Source: Acanthopleura granulata (taxonomy: Eukaryota > Mollusca > Polyplacophora > Chitonida > Chitonidae). From it: a DNA stretch of 64,000 bases. The position numbers and the translations under genes are program-made. The notes below the pieces were generated by a model. That model was not told the DNA's origin. It did no database searches and saw only the letters and a program-made list of their open reading frames with translations. Location: the NCBI GenBank assembly GCA_016165875.1, contig JABBOT010000006.1:620001-684000 (forward strand). The letters are read 5' to 3'. Positions 12,756 to 23,816 of the stretch are shown here, in pieces. Every line of letters begins with the position of its first letter. Positions within the stretch are counted from its first letter, which is position 1.

Positions 12756-12869
12756 CCTTGAAGGCTTGAAGACTACGGGAATCTATCGCTTTGATTTGTG
12801 GTCTTAGCGCATTAAACGTAAAGCACAAAGGTAAATTTCTGACTACGATTGTGGTAATCCGGTATTGTT

Positions 12870-13080
12870 TGATTTTTGATTGGTGTTTAACACCGTAATA
12901 CACTCCAGAACTTTTCATTTAAAAGCTGGCGATCACATTTATGGGGAAAGAAACCGGAGTACCCCTGGCAAACCATGCACAACACTTGGCTCTGGGTACC
13001 TGAGAAATCTAATGACTAAATGCCGACATGGAGGCAGCGACAGCTGGATTTGAACGCGTGCCCTCATTGGCTAAAGCCAA
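12870..13080 (-). mobile_element. SINE family B, full-length-like copy
   Basis: The plus strand reads 'ttgattggtgtttaacaccg' (tail side), 'gggaaagaaaccggagtac', then 'gctggatttgaacgcgtgcc'. On the minus strand the last reads as a B-box-like GCGTTCAAATCC. It lies directly beside another SINE, so retroposons cluster here. Confidence 0.7.
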
Positions 13081-14200
13081 AAAAACAAAAAACAAAAAAG
13101 AGTAAAAAGGGAGAAAAAAACTGCGGCGTTCAGTAGCAGAGAAAATTGCTCGACATGTGTTGTGGGAGCTCATTTCTCTGGATCGATTGGAGATCGTGTT
13201 GTTATTGCAATTTTCTGCCCGAAACACATAGCTCTGGGGAAAGCGTACATAGAAAACACCCAGCGGGGAGGATAGGTTTGCATATCGTATTGGTTTATGT
13301 CGTGTGGAGAGCATCCGCATAATGGGATGTGCAACGATGGGTTGCGTGTTGCAGACGTTGGCAATGGGAGCCCGAAAACTGCCTTGGTCTTTAGACCAAA
13401 CTCCGTGGTGGGCATAAAAAAATATCTCTGTTTCGCCTAGGGAGATGTAATTATATGAATATTATGGTAGAGCGGTATAATTTCCGACACTGAATTTGGG
13501 CGTAAAACGGGACACTTCGAGAAAATAGGGCCCCATAATGCCAGTATAAGAGAATACATCATCGTTCTAAAAGATGGATAAATGTTTTTTCCAAGTCATC
13601 ACGTTTTTCAAAGGTAAAACCCGTATTATGCCTTAGGTTGAACTCTTCGCAGGGACAGTGTCGAGGGATAAAACCGTCCGACAGTAAACAACCATATCCG
13701 GTGAATGGCCAAAATTTCGCCTCCCATGAGGCAAATAAATGTCACAAAATACTATTTATGGTACTTACACTTTTATTTTTCCATTGGAATAATTATGTTA
13801 TTGTACCTTTCCAACAAACCTCAAAATACCTTCAGAATTCTGCAGAACTCAGAATCAGACAAACAGAGAACTTAGTCATGGCAGAAATTTTGGTTCACTT
13901 ACCGCATGTCTCACAGGCAGTTAGAAGTGCATTCTAAATAAATAAATAAATAAATAAACAAATAAATAAATAAATAAACTGTCATAATGACCGTAATGTC
14001 ATCGTGTGAAATAATATAGTAATTATATAATAATAATAACCTCACACGGATCACGTGCCTGTCTTATTAGGGGCGTTATATCTCTGAGAAATACCGAAGT
14101 TAGTAAGGTGACTTTTCTAACAGTGGACCTGTTTCCTGTTTCCACAAACCAACTGTAGGTTTCGCGACGGCGGTAGATATTCTTGGTAACTGGTTCCATT
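13080..14200. other. AT-rich sequence with an (AAAT)n microsatellite
   Basis: A pure-looking (AAAT)n run with one AAAC interruption spans about 13935-13979. It may be the relic of a SINE tail, though no SINE body adjoins. No gene is supported. Confidence 0.6.
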
Positions 14201-14204
14201 GGTT

Positions 14205-14440
14205 CGTTTAATGAATGAATGAATGATTATGGCTCAACTCCACTTCAGCGTTATTTCAGCCATGTTGTGGCAAGGTTCCTTTAATGACACAGATGTATGA
14301 GCGTGAAACTTTAGGAACTGTAAAACTATGTAGTGAAGCGTCAGGGTTTCGATCTCTTACCATGTGTAAAACAATCCACCATTCCATCGTAAAGAAAACC
14401 ACAATTCCGAGAGGAGTAATATAATGTGGTCAATATTGTC
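14205..14440 (-). mobile_element. SINE-like element, family C
   Basis: The plus strand starts with (AATG)n 'atgaatgaatgaatgattat', then 'ggctcaactccacttcagcg', 'ttatttcagccatgttgtgg' and, further on, 'cagggtttcgatctcttacc', whose reverse complement is B-box-like. The 'cttcagc...tttcagccat' signature recurs at 16200 and 52940. It resembles gastropod/molluscan SINEs of this general layout. The assignment is inference. Confidence 0.55.
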
Positions 14441-14479
14441 TGATACCAAAGCTGAAGCTAACTAATAAAAAAAAAGTAA

Positions 14480-14580
14480 CAAGGGATGAGTTCGAACTCA
14501 AACTCTGGCTCCACTTCAAGACTTAACCACCGTCATGCAAGTGAGAAAAAGTACGACATTAAACAATCAATCAATCAGCC
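14480..14580 (+). mobile_element. SINE fragment with B-box-like motif and CAAT-repeat tail
   Basis: 'gatgagttcgaactcaaact' is B-box-like. It is followed by 'aagtgagaaaaagtacgaca' and 'ttaaacaatcaatcaatca', which match a SINE 3' tail. Fragmentary. Confidence 0.5.
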
Positions 14581-14689
14581 AATTAACACGCCGTACATAG
14601 TCCAAGTGAATCCAGCAAATGGATTATGTAAAGGAAGTAACGGGTGTCGACACATCACGTCAGTGGGCAGTAGTGAAATATAACTGCTG

Positions 14690-16190
14690 GAAGACTCGCC
14701 GCAGCCAAGGATACACTTTAGCTAGCTGGTCGGGAATAATCAATTCTTTATAATAAACTGCGTCCAAGGCTGTGCGCTATTTTGACAGGCGATGACTTAA
14801 TTTTGTGAGACGAGACTGCGAAAGGGGAAGTCAGTCCTCGAGCACTAGCCAGGCACAGGCGATGGTTTTATCTGCTTTAAGGGGCATGACCCTATAGAGG
14901 ACATAGTTCAGAGCCCATCGGAGGCTGTTTGAGGACTCCTCGAGGTAAGTAAACCGGTCGGGGATAGGCTGCTTTGGGGCCTGTAGGCAAGATTTATTTC
15001 ATTATTGTTTAACGCCATATTCAAGAATTTGTCACTTACCCAGTCCTGATGATGTTCTGTGGGGTGTTGAAGGCGGAAAGCTCGGGCATAAACCATGAGC
15101 CTTGGGCAAGCTACTGACGGACTTTCCAACCTGTGACATACAGATACGCACGCGTAAGAGGAAGACAAACGAACACAAGACTTGCGCAAACGGACATTCG
15201 AACGTCGTCGAGTGCTCATTGTCAACAGGGTCTGTAAGTTTCACAAAGCTATTTTGGGCTTTACACTAAACTTGTAATCCAAAATTAAACTGTGAAATAC
15301 ATGCATCACATCGTTCAAATTTTGCCCGCTGATACTATCCTGTGATAGAGTGATTCCAGCTAAGTTCGAGCCTCCAGCATCAAATATATTGTTTCCTGAA
15401 AAAGATTGAGGTTCTGGGCTAGCATAATGAGGGCAGGGGGAATCCCCCACAGGGAAGTGTGAACGATTGATGGACTGAACCCAGCATGGAGTAAACGGTT
15501 GATTGGGCAACCGGAAAGAAGTCAGTGATTGAAGGGAGAATGTCGGTAGCTGATTGACTGATTGGGTGAATGGGGAATGAATGAGGGGATGACTGAGGTA
15601 CTGTGTATGAAAATATATGCGGTGGGAGTGAATGAATTACTGAATGAGTGAGTGGACCATGAAAATAGCTAATCAGAGGTTAACCACTTGATCCTGATTG
15701 GATAAAAGACTGAGAGCCACGCTGTTAGACCGAATTGATGCGTCCTTGAGAAAACTGACCAAAGAAGGACGGCAACGTGAAATGCTTTAAATGAAAATGA
15801 GGGCACATGTATAAATAAATAAATAAATACACGAACGAATAGATAAATGAATGCATGAATAGGCAAGTGATTATTAGCAGAGATGCATTCAGAGAGGATT
15901 AATATCTTAGCTCTGTTTGATTGAGAGAGAACATAAGCACGTTACATACAACTCTACAACTGAAAAACCAGGTGAGGTACAAATGGCTGTTTCACCAAGA
16001 ACCAACGTTGATAACGGCGTGTAGCTTTTTGAAGGGTACAAAGGAATATGCCAGTTAGGAAGACGTACAGAAGACATTTGCAATGGACTTTTACGAATAC
16101 ATCTGTCTAATTTGTACATTCGCTTGGTTACTGTTTTACGTTCTACTGAATATTAGCCTACTTAGGTGAGGGTGGAAGGATTTGCCTGTG
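14690..16190. other. unannotated sequence with SINE-tail fragment and TGAA-rich tract
   Basis: A family B tail fragment ('attgtttaacgccatattca') lies near 15005. A low-complexity tract rich in GATTG, GAATG and GAGTGAG spans about 15520-15660. No gene is supported. Confidence 0.4.
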
Positions 16191-16194
16191 TATG

Positions 16195-16300
16195 AAACTA
16201 AAACGAATGAATGAATGGATGAATGACTAAGGCTTAATTGGCGGTATTTCAGCCACAGCTTGGCCACACCGTGTTGGAAACAGCAAACGTTATGCCATTT
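16195..16300 (-). mobile_element. SINE-like family C fragment
   Basis: 'gaatgaatgaatggatgaat', 'aaggcttaattggcggtatt' and 'tcagccacagcttggccac' parallel the family C copy at 14205. Short and diverged. Confidence 0.45.
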
Positions 16301-17090
16301 AGCATGACAACGAAAACATCTACAACCAAACAGATAACGAAAAGGAAACCTGGCGCTTTTAACATCAACTAAAAACAAATCAGTCAAAATTCAAAAACCG
16401 TCTTAAATATAGTTCTTATACCAAATATACGAAAAGATATTTAAAAATCGCTGTAAATATTAAATTATGGCAGTGTCTCTAACGCTGTTGAAACGTGAAA
16501 CACACTGTAGACAATGATTTCATGAAGGATATACATGTATTTGGATACAGTGAGAGCGGACAATAGCGTTCATCATACCCACAAGGGAGTGAACAAATAC
16601 ATGGATGATTACCACTGTGCGACAAGTCGGCAATATTTCAAATAAGCCATGTATCGGCTAGTATATGTTTAAGCAATGGCTGACTTTCGATACGAGAAAT
16701 AGAATAGGCGAACATGATTAAAACCATTTAAAAGAACCAAAACTCAGTTAAAATTGGTTCACATGGGGATTTCACAGGGCTGCCTACCCGACGGGGTTAC
16801 ACAAGGAAACCCACGGCACGGAGATACCTGTCGGGGTAGCCGAGCCGTAGGGTACAGCATTCATGGATGTGTCTCTCTCCAGTGGCTGATGGACGGATTG
16901 CAGTTATATTGCTCTAGAACAGAGTCAAATTCTACAAAACCATTTCAGACTTTGGTCAAATTTTGAAGCGCAATTTTAGATGTTACCTTTTGTGTCAAGG
17001 AAATTAAAATTTTGACCGGCCCAAAAATGTTATATTAAGATAAATGTGTGGTAATTTTAATTTCCAGTATCAATAAATAAAACTTAACCA
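16300..17090. other. unannotated sequence
   Basis: No supported gene or repeat. Confidence 0.4.
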
Positions 17091-17099
17091 TCCTTACGA

Positions 17100-18441
17100 G
17101 ATTTCCAGTTGTGATTTAATTCAGAACATGGTTTAGTTTGTGGAATCGACCCGAGTCTGTCAGAGAGCTCTCACCTAACAAAAACAGGTTATGGTCATTA
17201 TACAGCCCGACGGGTGCGGGCGTTGAAGACTGGACAACTTCTACAAGTTTATTGATAAATTCATCAAAGATAAAGCTCAGCGTAACAAAATGATATCACA
17301 TTTAATATCAGACAAAGCCGATGAAGTGCAAATTAAATCCCATCCATTGCCATGAGATGTTGGGACAAGGGGTTTACGGAGACGATCGATGTGTTGATAC
17401 TCAGCCGGTGTATTTTTGGCGCCTTTGATAAGTATCAAGTTGGCGGAGAATTCTGTCAAAGTCTGGAGACAGTCTAGGCAAATCTCGAATTTTATCCATA
17501 TTGTATTGTATTGAAGATATCTATCCTGAAAATCTCGCGATGAGCGCTAGGCGACGAGTGGGCGCCGCAAATAATTATAATAATAAAAAACAGATCACGC
17601 AAAAGTGCGCGAGACCCGCAGGAGGGGATGGGAAGAGTTAGCTTATTTAAATGTCGAAATGTCAAATGTTGACAATAAGGCTGCTGTAGATGTGTATTGT
17701 CATGGGGAAAAAATTCCAACAAATGATTTTTTTTTTTTATAAATTGGCTTGAAAAGACATTAAAAATTGCCAAATTGCCTGGAAGATATAGGGAAAGACA
17801 TGGCAACTTTTGGATGACTTTGCTTGGGAGTTTGTCTCTCGTCTTATCAATCTGATAAGAGCTCAAAAGACCCGCAATCAAACAGCGGCTCAGGCCAAGG
17901 CTGTGGTTATATTTGAACATCTAATAATACAGAAGAAGCGGAGCAAGAATAGGATTCCATGCGGGCGAATTTCACTTCGCTGACCCGCAATGACCAGTCC
18001 TTTGTTTTAGCTAGGAGGACTTCCGCTAAGGATTGGAAAAACAGGAAAATTATAAGGCCTGGGAAAGGAAGGAAATCGCCCAACCACGATATGGTGGAAC
18101 TTTATCTTGGATTTAGCGGCCAGTTTTACCTCAGGGCTTTTGACCTTGATAAATCTCATTCCGCCTGAACATGGAACCAGGAAGGACTGACTCTACATGG
18201 CGTCAATGTTAGACATCCGGAGGCGGCATTTATAGAGGCCAAATTTCCTTTGGTCAGTTCTGCATGGCTCACATTCGAGTTGCCTGATGACCCGTTTTTG
18301 CTCAAAGAATTAAGCAGTAACCGCGTTGCCCGGGTCGGGATCGATGCTCTGTTAGACTGGGACAAAGGGATCTGTGCAGCGAACCAGTTTACCTTCTTAA
18401 GCAGAAAATTGAAACTTGGCTACGAAAAACGAAAGGGCTGA
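17100..18441 (+). pseudogene. decayed coding sequence, family not recognised
   Basis: Successive plus-strand pieces read like protein but change frame and hit stops. About 17235-17340 gives a Lys/Asp-rich helix-like piece. About 17810-17990 gives a charged piece beginning LLDDFAWEFVSRLINLIRAQ and ending at TGA. 17959-18441 is one frame broken only by TGA at 18166-18168, with ELPDDPFLLKELSSNRVARV in its second half. The final frame closes at 18441. The unrelated 142-codon minus-strand frame here is AT-rich and looks incidental. I do not recognise the family: mobile-element gag-like, integrated viral or host pseudogene are all open. A working gene is unlikely. Confidence 0.4.
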
Positions 18442-18669
18442 GCAGCACAGCGATTAAAGTCAAACTAGGTACATACATACCTTTCAGACGGAGAGCAGAC
18501 TGGATTGGCGGCATATGCAAGGAATCCGTATTCCACCTTTTAATTATCAGTTAGCACAGGATGTGGTAATCCAGGCTTGCTTTCGTCTCATTTTGCGAAG
18601 CACAATCCAGAATTTCCATCCTGTTGATTTGATCAGCTGGAAATAAAAGTAAAGGCTGTGATGGAAGCT

Positions 18670-19310
18670 CGATGAGCTTTGGCAAGGCGGACAGTGGAAC
18701 AGGCCGTGATGGAGTTTATTCGTCCAGTTCAGCCTGTTCTAGTGCGGCTATCTCCGAGCTTCGACTGGACCTAATGATTAGCGATCGTCTGCTTCATTCC
18801 CAACCGGAGTGCGATTTTACGCGGAAGGCTCCTGCTTCGTCGTCTTTCACGCGCGCGCGAGGGCCTACGTCATCTCACCAAGGTGGCACGCGCAAGCATT
18901 GAACACGACACTAGCAGGCTACACGGTGTGAGTCATGGCAGAGAGCGGGTGCCGTCCCAGAGCGCTTTCGGTTCTGCTCTCCCAAACCCCAAACAGACTG
19001 GCCAGACCGCTAACGATAGAACGCCCAGCCGGACCGTCGTCGGTTCCACGATCCATAAACCCGAGACAGCCAACCAGCCAGTCAGCCAGTGAGCTAAAGG
19101 ACAATGCAAATGTGTTGGCGAGCCCTCTAATTTCATATGCAGAGCACAACCCCCACTGACGACTGGTTTCCATGGCAACGGATTCTGATGAACCTTGGGC
19201 TTTCCCGACCGTTCCTTTCTCCCTCCTTTCTCCCCTCCCCCTTCTTCCCCCCCTACGTCCCCATCATCACCCTCTCGCCCATCACCTCGATTTTGGTCAA
19301 CAGAACGATT
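18670..19310. promoter_or_regulatory. GC-rich island with RFX-type X-box and octamer
   Basis: Clearly richer in GC and CpG than its surroundings. It contains CGCGCGCG near 18851, a CRE-like TACGTCAT nearby, the octamer ATGCAAAT at 19104-19111 and GTTTCCATGGCAAC at 19166-19179. The last is one mismatch from the perfect RFX X-box palindrome GTTGCCATGGCAAC. A nearly pure pyrimidine tract follows (about 19207-19255). Open frames on both strands, up to 157 codons, follow from the base composition and low stop frequency. I read this as a candidate promoter or CpG island; direction is not clear. Confidence 0.45.
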
Positions 19311-19800
19311 CCAACACACAGTTAAACACGCTTCTTGAAAATAAGCAGAAGACAACACGAGGTAAACGCAGCTCTCCATAAACCTGGACGGTAGGAGCAA
19401 TCCCACTCGCGATCTCCCTCACAGTGGACATCACCACTGCACGGTTCAATCGCCGAGCTTTGCACACTAGTCCTTGGCAAGCCTTGAATCAAATTTCTGA
19501 GCACGATCGTGTTATGGATCTTCTTTTCTCACAGGCCCGGCGGTGATCAGTTATCGGACTTATGCAAATGACATATTCGATCACGAGATATGGCTCCAGA
19601 GACCCGATGTTGAGGTTACACTCGTACGCAGGGATATGCTCGTGTATTTGGCTCGTGTCTGAGCTAATGCAGATGGGTACATGTTGTGACATGGACTATC
19701 TGTTTTTTTAATGATAAGTAAAATAAAACAGTTCATTAAATCTTATTCTTCAAGGAATAAAATGCACAGACTGTACTGTAACAAAAAATAACAAAATCTA
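19310..19800. other. unannotated sequence
   Basis: Nothing I can support. Confidence 0.4.
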
Positions 19801-20040
19801 GGACTCGAAACAGACATTTGTATATCAGTCATCAAGCAACATGGTCGTTGTGGGATGCTACATGCAGGAGCAATTTTCAGAACTAAGCTCAACACAAACC
19901 GCCTAAGACCTAAGAAAGTATATAAAGTAATAAATCAGGACGGAATTATGCAAAGAAATGACAAGGACGAAATGTGGCAAGGAATATGCTAGGCCAATGA
20001 ATTATATCAGTATCCAAATCTTGTGCTATGCTACACGTAG
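19801..20040 (+). repeat. interspersed repeat family R2, longest copy
   Basis: Begins 'ctcgaaacagacatttgtat' and includes 'gctcaacacaaaccgcctaa', 'gtatataaagtaataaatca' and, at the end, 'ggccaatgaattatatcagt' with 'atccaaatcttgtgctatgc'. Parts recur in the same order at 41030 and 53551 (left part) and at 59945 (right part). No terminal inverted repeats and no A/B box were found, so the class is unknown. Confidence 0.7.
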
Positions 20041-20059
20041 TATAAAAGGTAATTGGAAT

Positions 20060-20690
20060 ATGTATCTTAGATGTGCTCTGATTGCAAAACAAAGCTGTTT
20101 GGGAGATAAATTTGATTTTAATGTTGATAGCTGATTGATTTGCAGGTCCGTGTCAGAGATACTTAACTACCGTAGCGTATTACATACATATCGAAGCCGT
20201 CCACTTTAGACCTAGAGCTGTTTGAATGCAAACCTTTGGCCTCAAGATGTATGTGGATGAAAGTGAAGGTTCGAAATGACGTTGTTGAGGCGAGCAACAT
20301 CACTATTCGGGGTTAGAAAACGCCAAATACTCAAATTCACGAAAATAACGGTGTGAGCATTACAATCAAGGGTGATAAACTAGTCGTTGGTTCCTTACCA
20401 TGTTCTTTACCATTGGCCACTTTAGTACTGCAATGGACAAACAGTAATATTAAGCCATCGCGCCAAAACATGCATGTACGAAAGACATGTGTGCACCTTT
20501 CGTGTTATGTTTTATGTAGTCCCCACTAAAGGCCGGGACAGAATTTGAGGTGTTCGCAGACTAGGAAAATAGGTTTGTTCGATCATGATATAGTGAAAAG
20601 ATCAATAGAGCCGGGATCAATGGAATAGGGAGAGACAAATGTGACTGTATTTAAAGAAAGTGGTGGTATTAAGAGCGGACTGTTTTTTTA
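20060..20690. other. unannotated sequence
   Basis: Nothing I can support. Confidence 0.4.
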
Positions 20691-20775
20691 ATTGTATTTA
20701 CTTGATCTTTGTTCTCTTGTGTACTCAAAACATTTCACTTATGCGACGGCCTTCAGCATCATGGTGGGAGTAAGA
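20690..20775 (-). mobile_element. SINE family A, 3' fragment
   Basis: Plus-strand landmarks are 'gtactcaaaacatttcactt' and 'atgcgacggccttcagcatc', then 'atggtgggag'. Only the tail-proximal 85 bases or so are present. Confidence 0.75.
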
Positions 20776-20884
20776 GTAAACATTTAACGAGTTTATGTCC
20801 AATTTTAGTGTTTGTTTTACGGACTAATTGAATCAGGTAGAATTTGTAACGGGTTTATAGCTATTTACTATTTAATTTACTAAT

Positions 20885-21040
20885 TTATTTAATTATTATT
20901 TTTGAATGTTGTTTAACGTCTTCCTCCAGAACTTTTTCACTTAGTGTTGACCACCATTGGTCATAGTAATGAGGGAAGGAAACTTGGGTGCAAAAACGAA
21001 TCCACAGTTGGTGGACAAACGATGCTACTCATGGTAAATC
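20885..21040 (-). mobile_element. SINE family B, diverged fragment
   Basis: 'tgttgtttaacgtcttcctc', 'cagaactttttcacttagtg' and 'agggaaggaaacttgggtgc' follow the family B order seen at 12870 and 32905. Confidence 0.5.
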
Positions 21041-21120
21041 AAATATGCAAATTTTGAAATGGTGAAGTATGCGTGTTCCTATGGTATTAAATATAAACAT
21101 GTTTCCAGTAGATCAGATTC

Positions 21121-21239
21121 AATTCGTTGTTCCTCTCACCATAATACTGTTCGCTGTCATATAAGGTAAATATTCTTGAACACTGCGTAAAACACCAATC
21201 AAATAAATAAATAACTAAATCACTAAATAAATTCGTTGT
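21121..21239 (+). mobile_element. SINE family A, 5'-truncated copy with target-site duplication
   Basis: The body 21131-21229 carries 'tcctctcaccataatactgt', 'tcgctgtcatataaggtaaa' and 'gcgtaaaacaccaatcaaat', followed by an (AAAT)n-like tail. It is flanked by AATTCGTTGT at 21121-21130 and again at 21230-21239, a perfect 10-bp target duplication. Confidence 0.9.
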
Positions 21240-21770
21240 CCTATCTTGAGAAGGTAAGTGCATAAAACTCCTGCTTCCGTAAGAAAAGAATTTAGATGCA
21301 TCCTTTTAATTCTTAAAGTTTGCCAACAAAGTTCAAAGTCCGTCTTTGAAGTACACAAATTCCTTTTGAAATTTAGGTTTTAACACTCTCTACAAGATAC
21401 AGACAGCCACTATTTATAGAGGATTTAAAGCAATTTTGTCGACAGAGTGTCACACGGTGTTTGGATCACGTGAGTACAGCGTGGTCAAGGCTTTTTTGTG
21501 TAGGACAATGGGACAGCATGAACGTTGGCGGTGTTATGGTGTGTGATAAACAACACTTAAGTCGGCGCATTGTCAGAAATAGTCACATGCATAAAGCAAC
21601 ATATTGATCTGGCTTAATATTTCGGGGGTAAAGCCAACAGATACGTTCGCGAAACCACGTATTCCCGAACCTGCCGTCATGTCGTTGTCTAATGTACTGA
21701 AATGTCCCCTGGATATATTGTAATGTTCTGAGGCCGTCTTGAAAAAGGCGTTACCGGGCTTAAGGCCTTT
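21240..21770. other. unannotated sequence
   Basis: Nothing I can support. Confidence 0.4.
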
Positions 21771-21772
21771 GC

Positions 21773-22113
21773 CTTCTGTACATTGTACCGGTATAAGTGA
21801 CTGAACAATACTTCCTACCGGTACATGTTCTGAAGGAGTGATGCTGTTGTACCTGTACATATAATAACTACGTGAAATGGTGTATTGGTAGATGTAATAG
21901 CTAAGCGATATTGTGTACCAGTGAATGTATTACCTAATTCAAAGTAATCATGCACTGTACATGTAATAGCTAATCGATAATGTGTACCGTCACATGTAAT
22001 AACTATGCGAAATTGTGTACCGGTACACAATAGCTAAGGGATATTGGTACATGTAATACCTGAGCGATACTGTTTTGTGGTGCATGTAATAGCTAAGTGA
22101 TACTGTGTATCGG
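21773..22113. repeat. degenerate tandem repeat, about 33-40 bp
   Basis: The core 'gtacatgtaatagctaagcg' plus 'atattgtgtaccg' recurs about seven times with substitutions and small length changes. The GGTACC/GTAC palindrome elements give it local dyad symmetry. It decays toward its left end (21773-21840). Confidence 0.8.
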
Positions 22114-22254
22114 AGGGTGCAGGGTGTGGAAGTTGGAATGGGTATGTGGTGGAGGGCGTGGCTTGGTGAGTATGGTTATGGGACTATTTTGCCGGGTGTG
22201 TTAATGGTGAAAGCCATGGGAATGGTCCACAGGCGAGTAAATAGTCTATGCAAT

Positions 22255-22454
22255 ACATGCAGTCAAATGTCCACGCAGTGCATGGAGTTAAATATCTACG
22301 TAGTGCATGGAGTTAAATGTCTACGTAATGCATCTAGTCAAATGTCTAAGTAATGCATAGAGTCAAATGTCTACGTTATGCATGGAGTCAAATGTCTGCA
22401 CAACGCATGGAGTAAAATGTATACGGAATGCATGGAGTGAAACGTCTTGTTAAC
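22255..22454. repeat. 25-bp tandem repeat, eight copies
   Basis: Units start at 22255, 22280, 22305, 22330, 22355, 22380, 22405 and 22430. The consensus begins GCATGGAGTCAAATGTCTAC and continues GTAAT. Units two to seven keep an exact 25-bp period with one to six changes each. The first and last copies are the most decayed. It lies 140 bp from an unrelated array. Confidence 0.93.
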
Positions 22455-22790
22455 GTGCGCATCTTCATAAATGCATTATAGCATGTAAAACCGAAATTTA
22501 TGATCAGATTCAAGGCAAGCTTTCAAAATGTTGATAAATAAACAATGTAATAGCATCATATACATGATAAAACTAGAAACGATTTCAAAGCATTCGTCAT
22601 TAAAAAAATTGTCATAACACGTTAAACACTTGCATTTTATTTTTGTTGTTGACATCTGGGCAGCTTTAGCATTTTGTTTAATCAATGAAAATTATACTAG
22701 AAAAAAAACCCGAAATTGATGTGCCTGAAATAAGTTATTTGTTGAAACAATCTATTCAGCTGCATTTAATATACATTTCACCAACGTCAA
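22455..22790. other. AT-rich spacer
   Basis: Nothing I can support. Confidence 0.4.
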
Positions 22791-22875
22791 ATTTTCTGGC
22801 CAGATGCCAAGTGGCTGTTTGCAAATAGCTTGGCAATCCTCAGGGGGCGTCATTAGTCAGCTGATTTGAATATTC

Positions 22876-23064
22876 ATGATGGCGTGCAGCGAAAAAGTGA
22901 TCACGCCAAAGGTCCGGTTTCGGATTCTGGTGGCGGTGATAATTATCAGTCTACCCGGGGGCTTCGGTGCTGTGTTAGCATTACTGGCCAGTACAATGGC
23001 CGCCTGTAATGGTATTGTAAGCCATGGTACACCATGTAGATATCGTCATGACGGCACTGACTGA
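22876..23064 (+). CDS. possible small membrane protein or first exon
   Basis: The ATG at 22876 (a second ATG follows directly) opens 62 codons. Residues 1-16 are polar and basic (EKVITPKVRFR). Residues 17-43 are one long hydrophobic run (ILVAVIIISLPGGFGAVLAL, then LASTMAAC), fitting a signal-anchor or transmembrane helix. The codons are G/C-rich at third positions compared with the AT-rich surroundings, which is the main argument for real coding. Donor-like GTATTG (23012) and GTAAGC (23017) stand just after the hydrophobic part, so the true exon may end there and the last 15 codons be intron. I recognise no family. No neighbouring exon could be tied to it. Confidence 0.3.
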   Translation: MMACSEKVITPKVRFRILVAVIIISLPGGFGAVLALLASTMAACNGIVSHGTPCRYRHDGTD

Positions 23065-23069
23065 TTGGC

Positions 23070-23560
23070 GACTACGAAAGAGATTTTCGGTGAAATCACA
23101 ATCCACCAGTTTTCTGGTATAGTATACACTGCTATGTAAAAGAATACATTGTAGGCTACAGTGTAGAGAGTAAGCACAGAAGCGAGGAGAGTGAGGCAGT
23201 TGACAAATAGCCACGTGGCGAAATCCGGCCTCCTGCCAATTTACTTCAGCAATGGTGTTATTCTAAGTGTTGATATAAATGCAAGCAACTTACAAGCCCT
23301 TTAGGACCATGGCTTAAGCAGAATTAGTTCGGAAAAATGACATGATTTAAGAGACATTTAGTCTCGTTTACGTGAATTTTAATATGGTTGAAAAACGTAG
23401 TTCATATATAATAGAAATTTATAACAAAGAATGCTATTGTCATTATTGTTAGGTAGTACAGTGTCCTAAGAAGGCCACATGTTGCACTATAGGGTCTTTA
23501 CCAGAATTCCTTCGGATTTAGACGTCGAAGACCAGTATCCAAAAAAAAAAGGGTCTTTTG
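23070..23560. other. unannotated sequence
   Basis: Nothing I can support. Confidence 0.4.
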
Positions 23561-23589
23561 ATGACACACCACGTATACCATGCTTCATA

Positions 23590-23690
23590 TCATGGTAATG
23601 CAGGTTTGAGATACCAGTTATATCTTACTCTAGCTTCTTCATGCCAATCTGGCGTAGTAAGTACACGGTGCTCTAGCTTCTTAAAAGAAA
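23590..23690 (+). repeat. left part of a split ~44-bp tandem repeat
   Basis: Two units end in 'ctctagcttctt' ('aggtttgagataccagttat' and 'gccaatctggcgtagtaagt'). The same unit returns about 0.9 kb downstream at 24560-24760, so the array seems interrupted. Confidence 0.6.
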
Positions 23691-23816
23691 AGAACATATT
23701 TATACAACTTATACCTTTAAAGAAAGAGTTTTACTTATGGTTAAATAAAAAAATCTCAATTTTCTGGCTGAAGTGCTTGTTATTTGAGTATTTAATAGTT
23801 AAACATCCAAGACTGA

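Noticed and set aside
13935..13979. (AAAT)n run as a SINE tail
   Set aside because: No SINE body adjoins it, so it is kept as a microsatellite only.
17785..17810. miR-71-like string 'gaaagacatgg'
   Set aside because: Only the seed-like part matches and no complementary arm is found nearby.
17492..17920. 142-codon minus-strand frame
   Set aside because: Translation is low-complexity and A/T-driven (runs of Lys and Ile). The plus strand over the same bases is more protein-like.
18933..19406. 157-codon minus-strand frame in the GC-rich island
   Set aside because: Overlapping frames on both strands are equally long there, the composition explains them, and the Gly/Glu-rich part comes from a pyrimidine tract.
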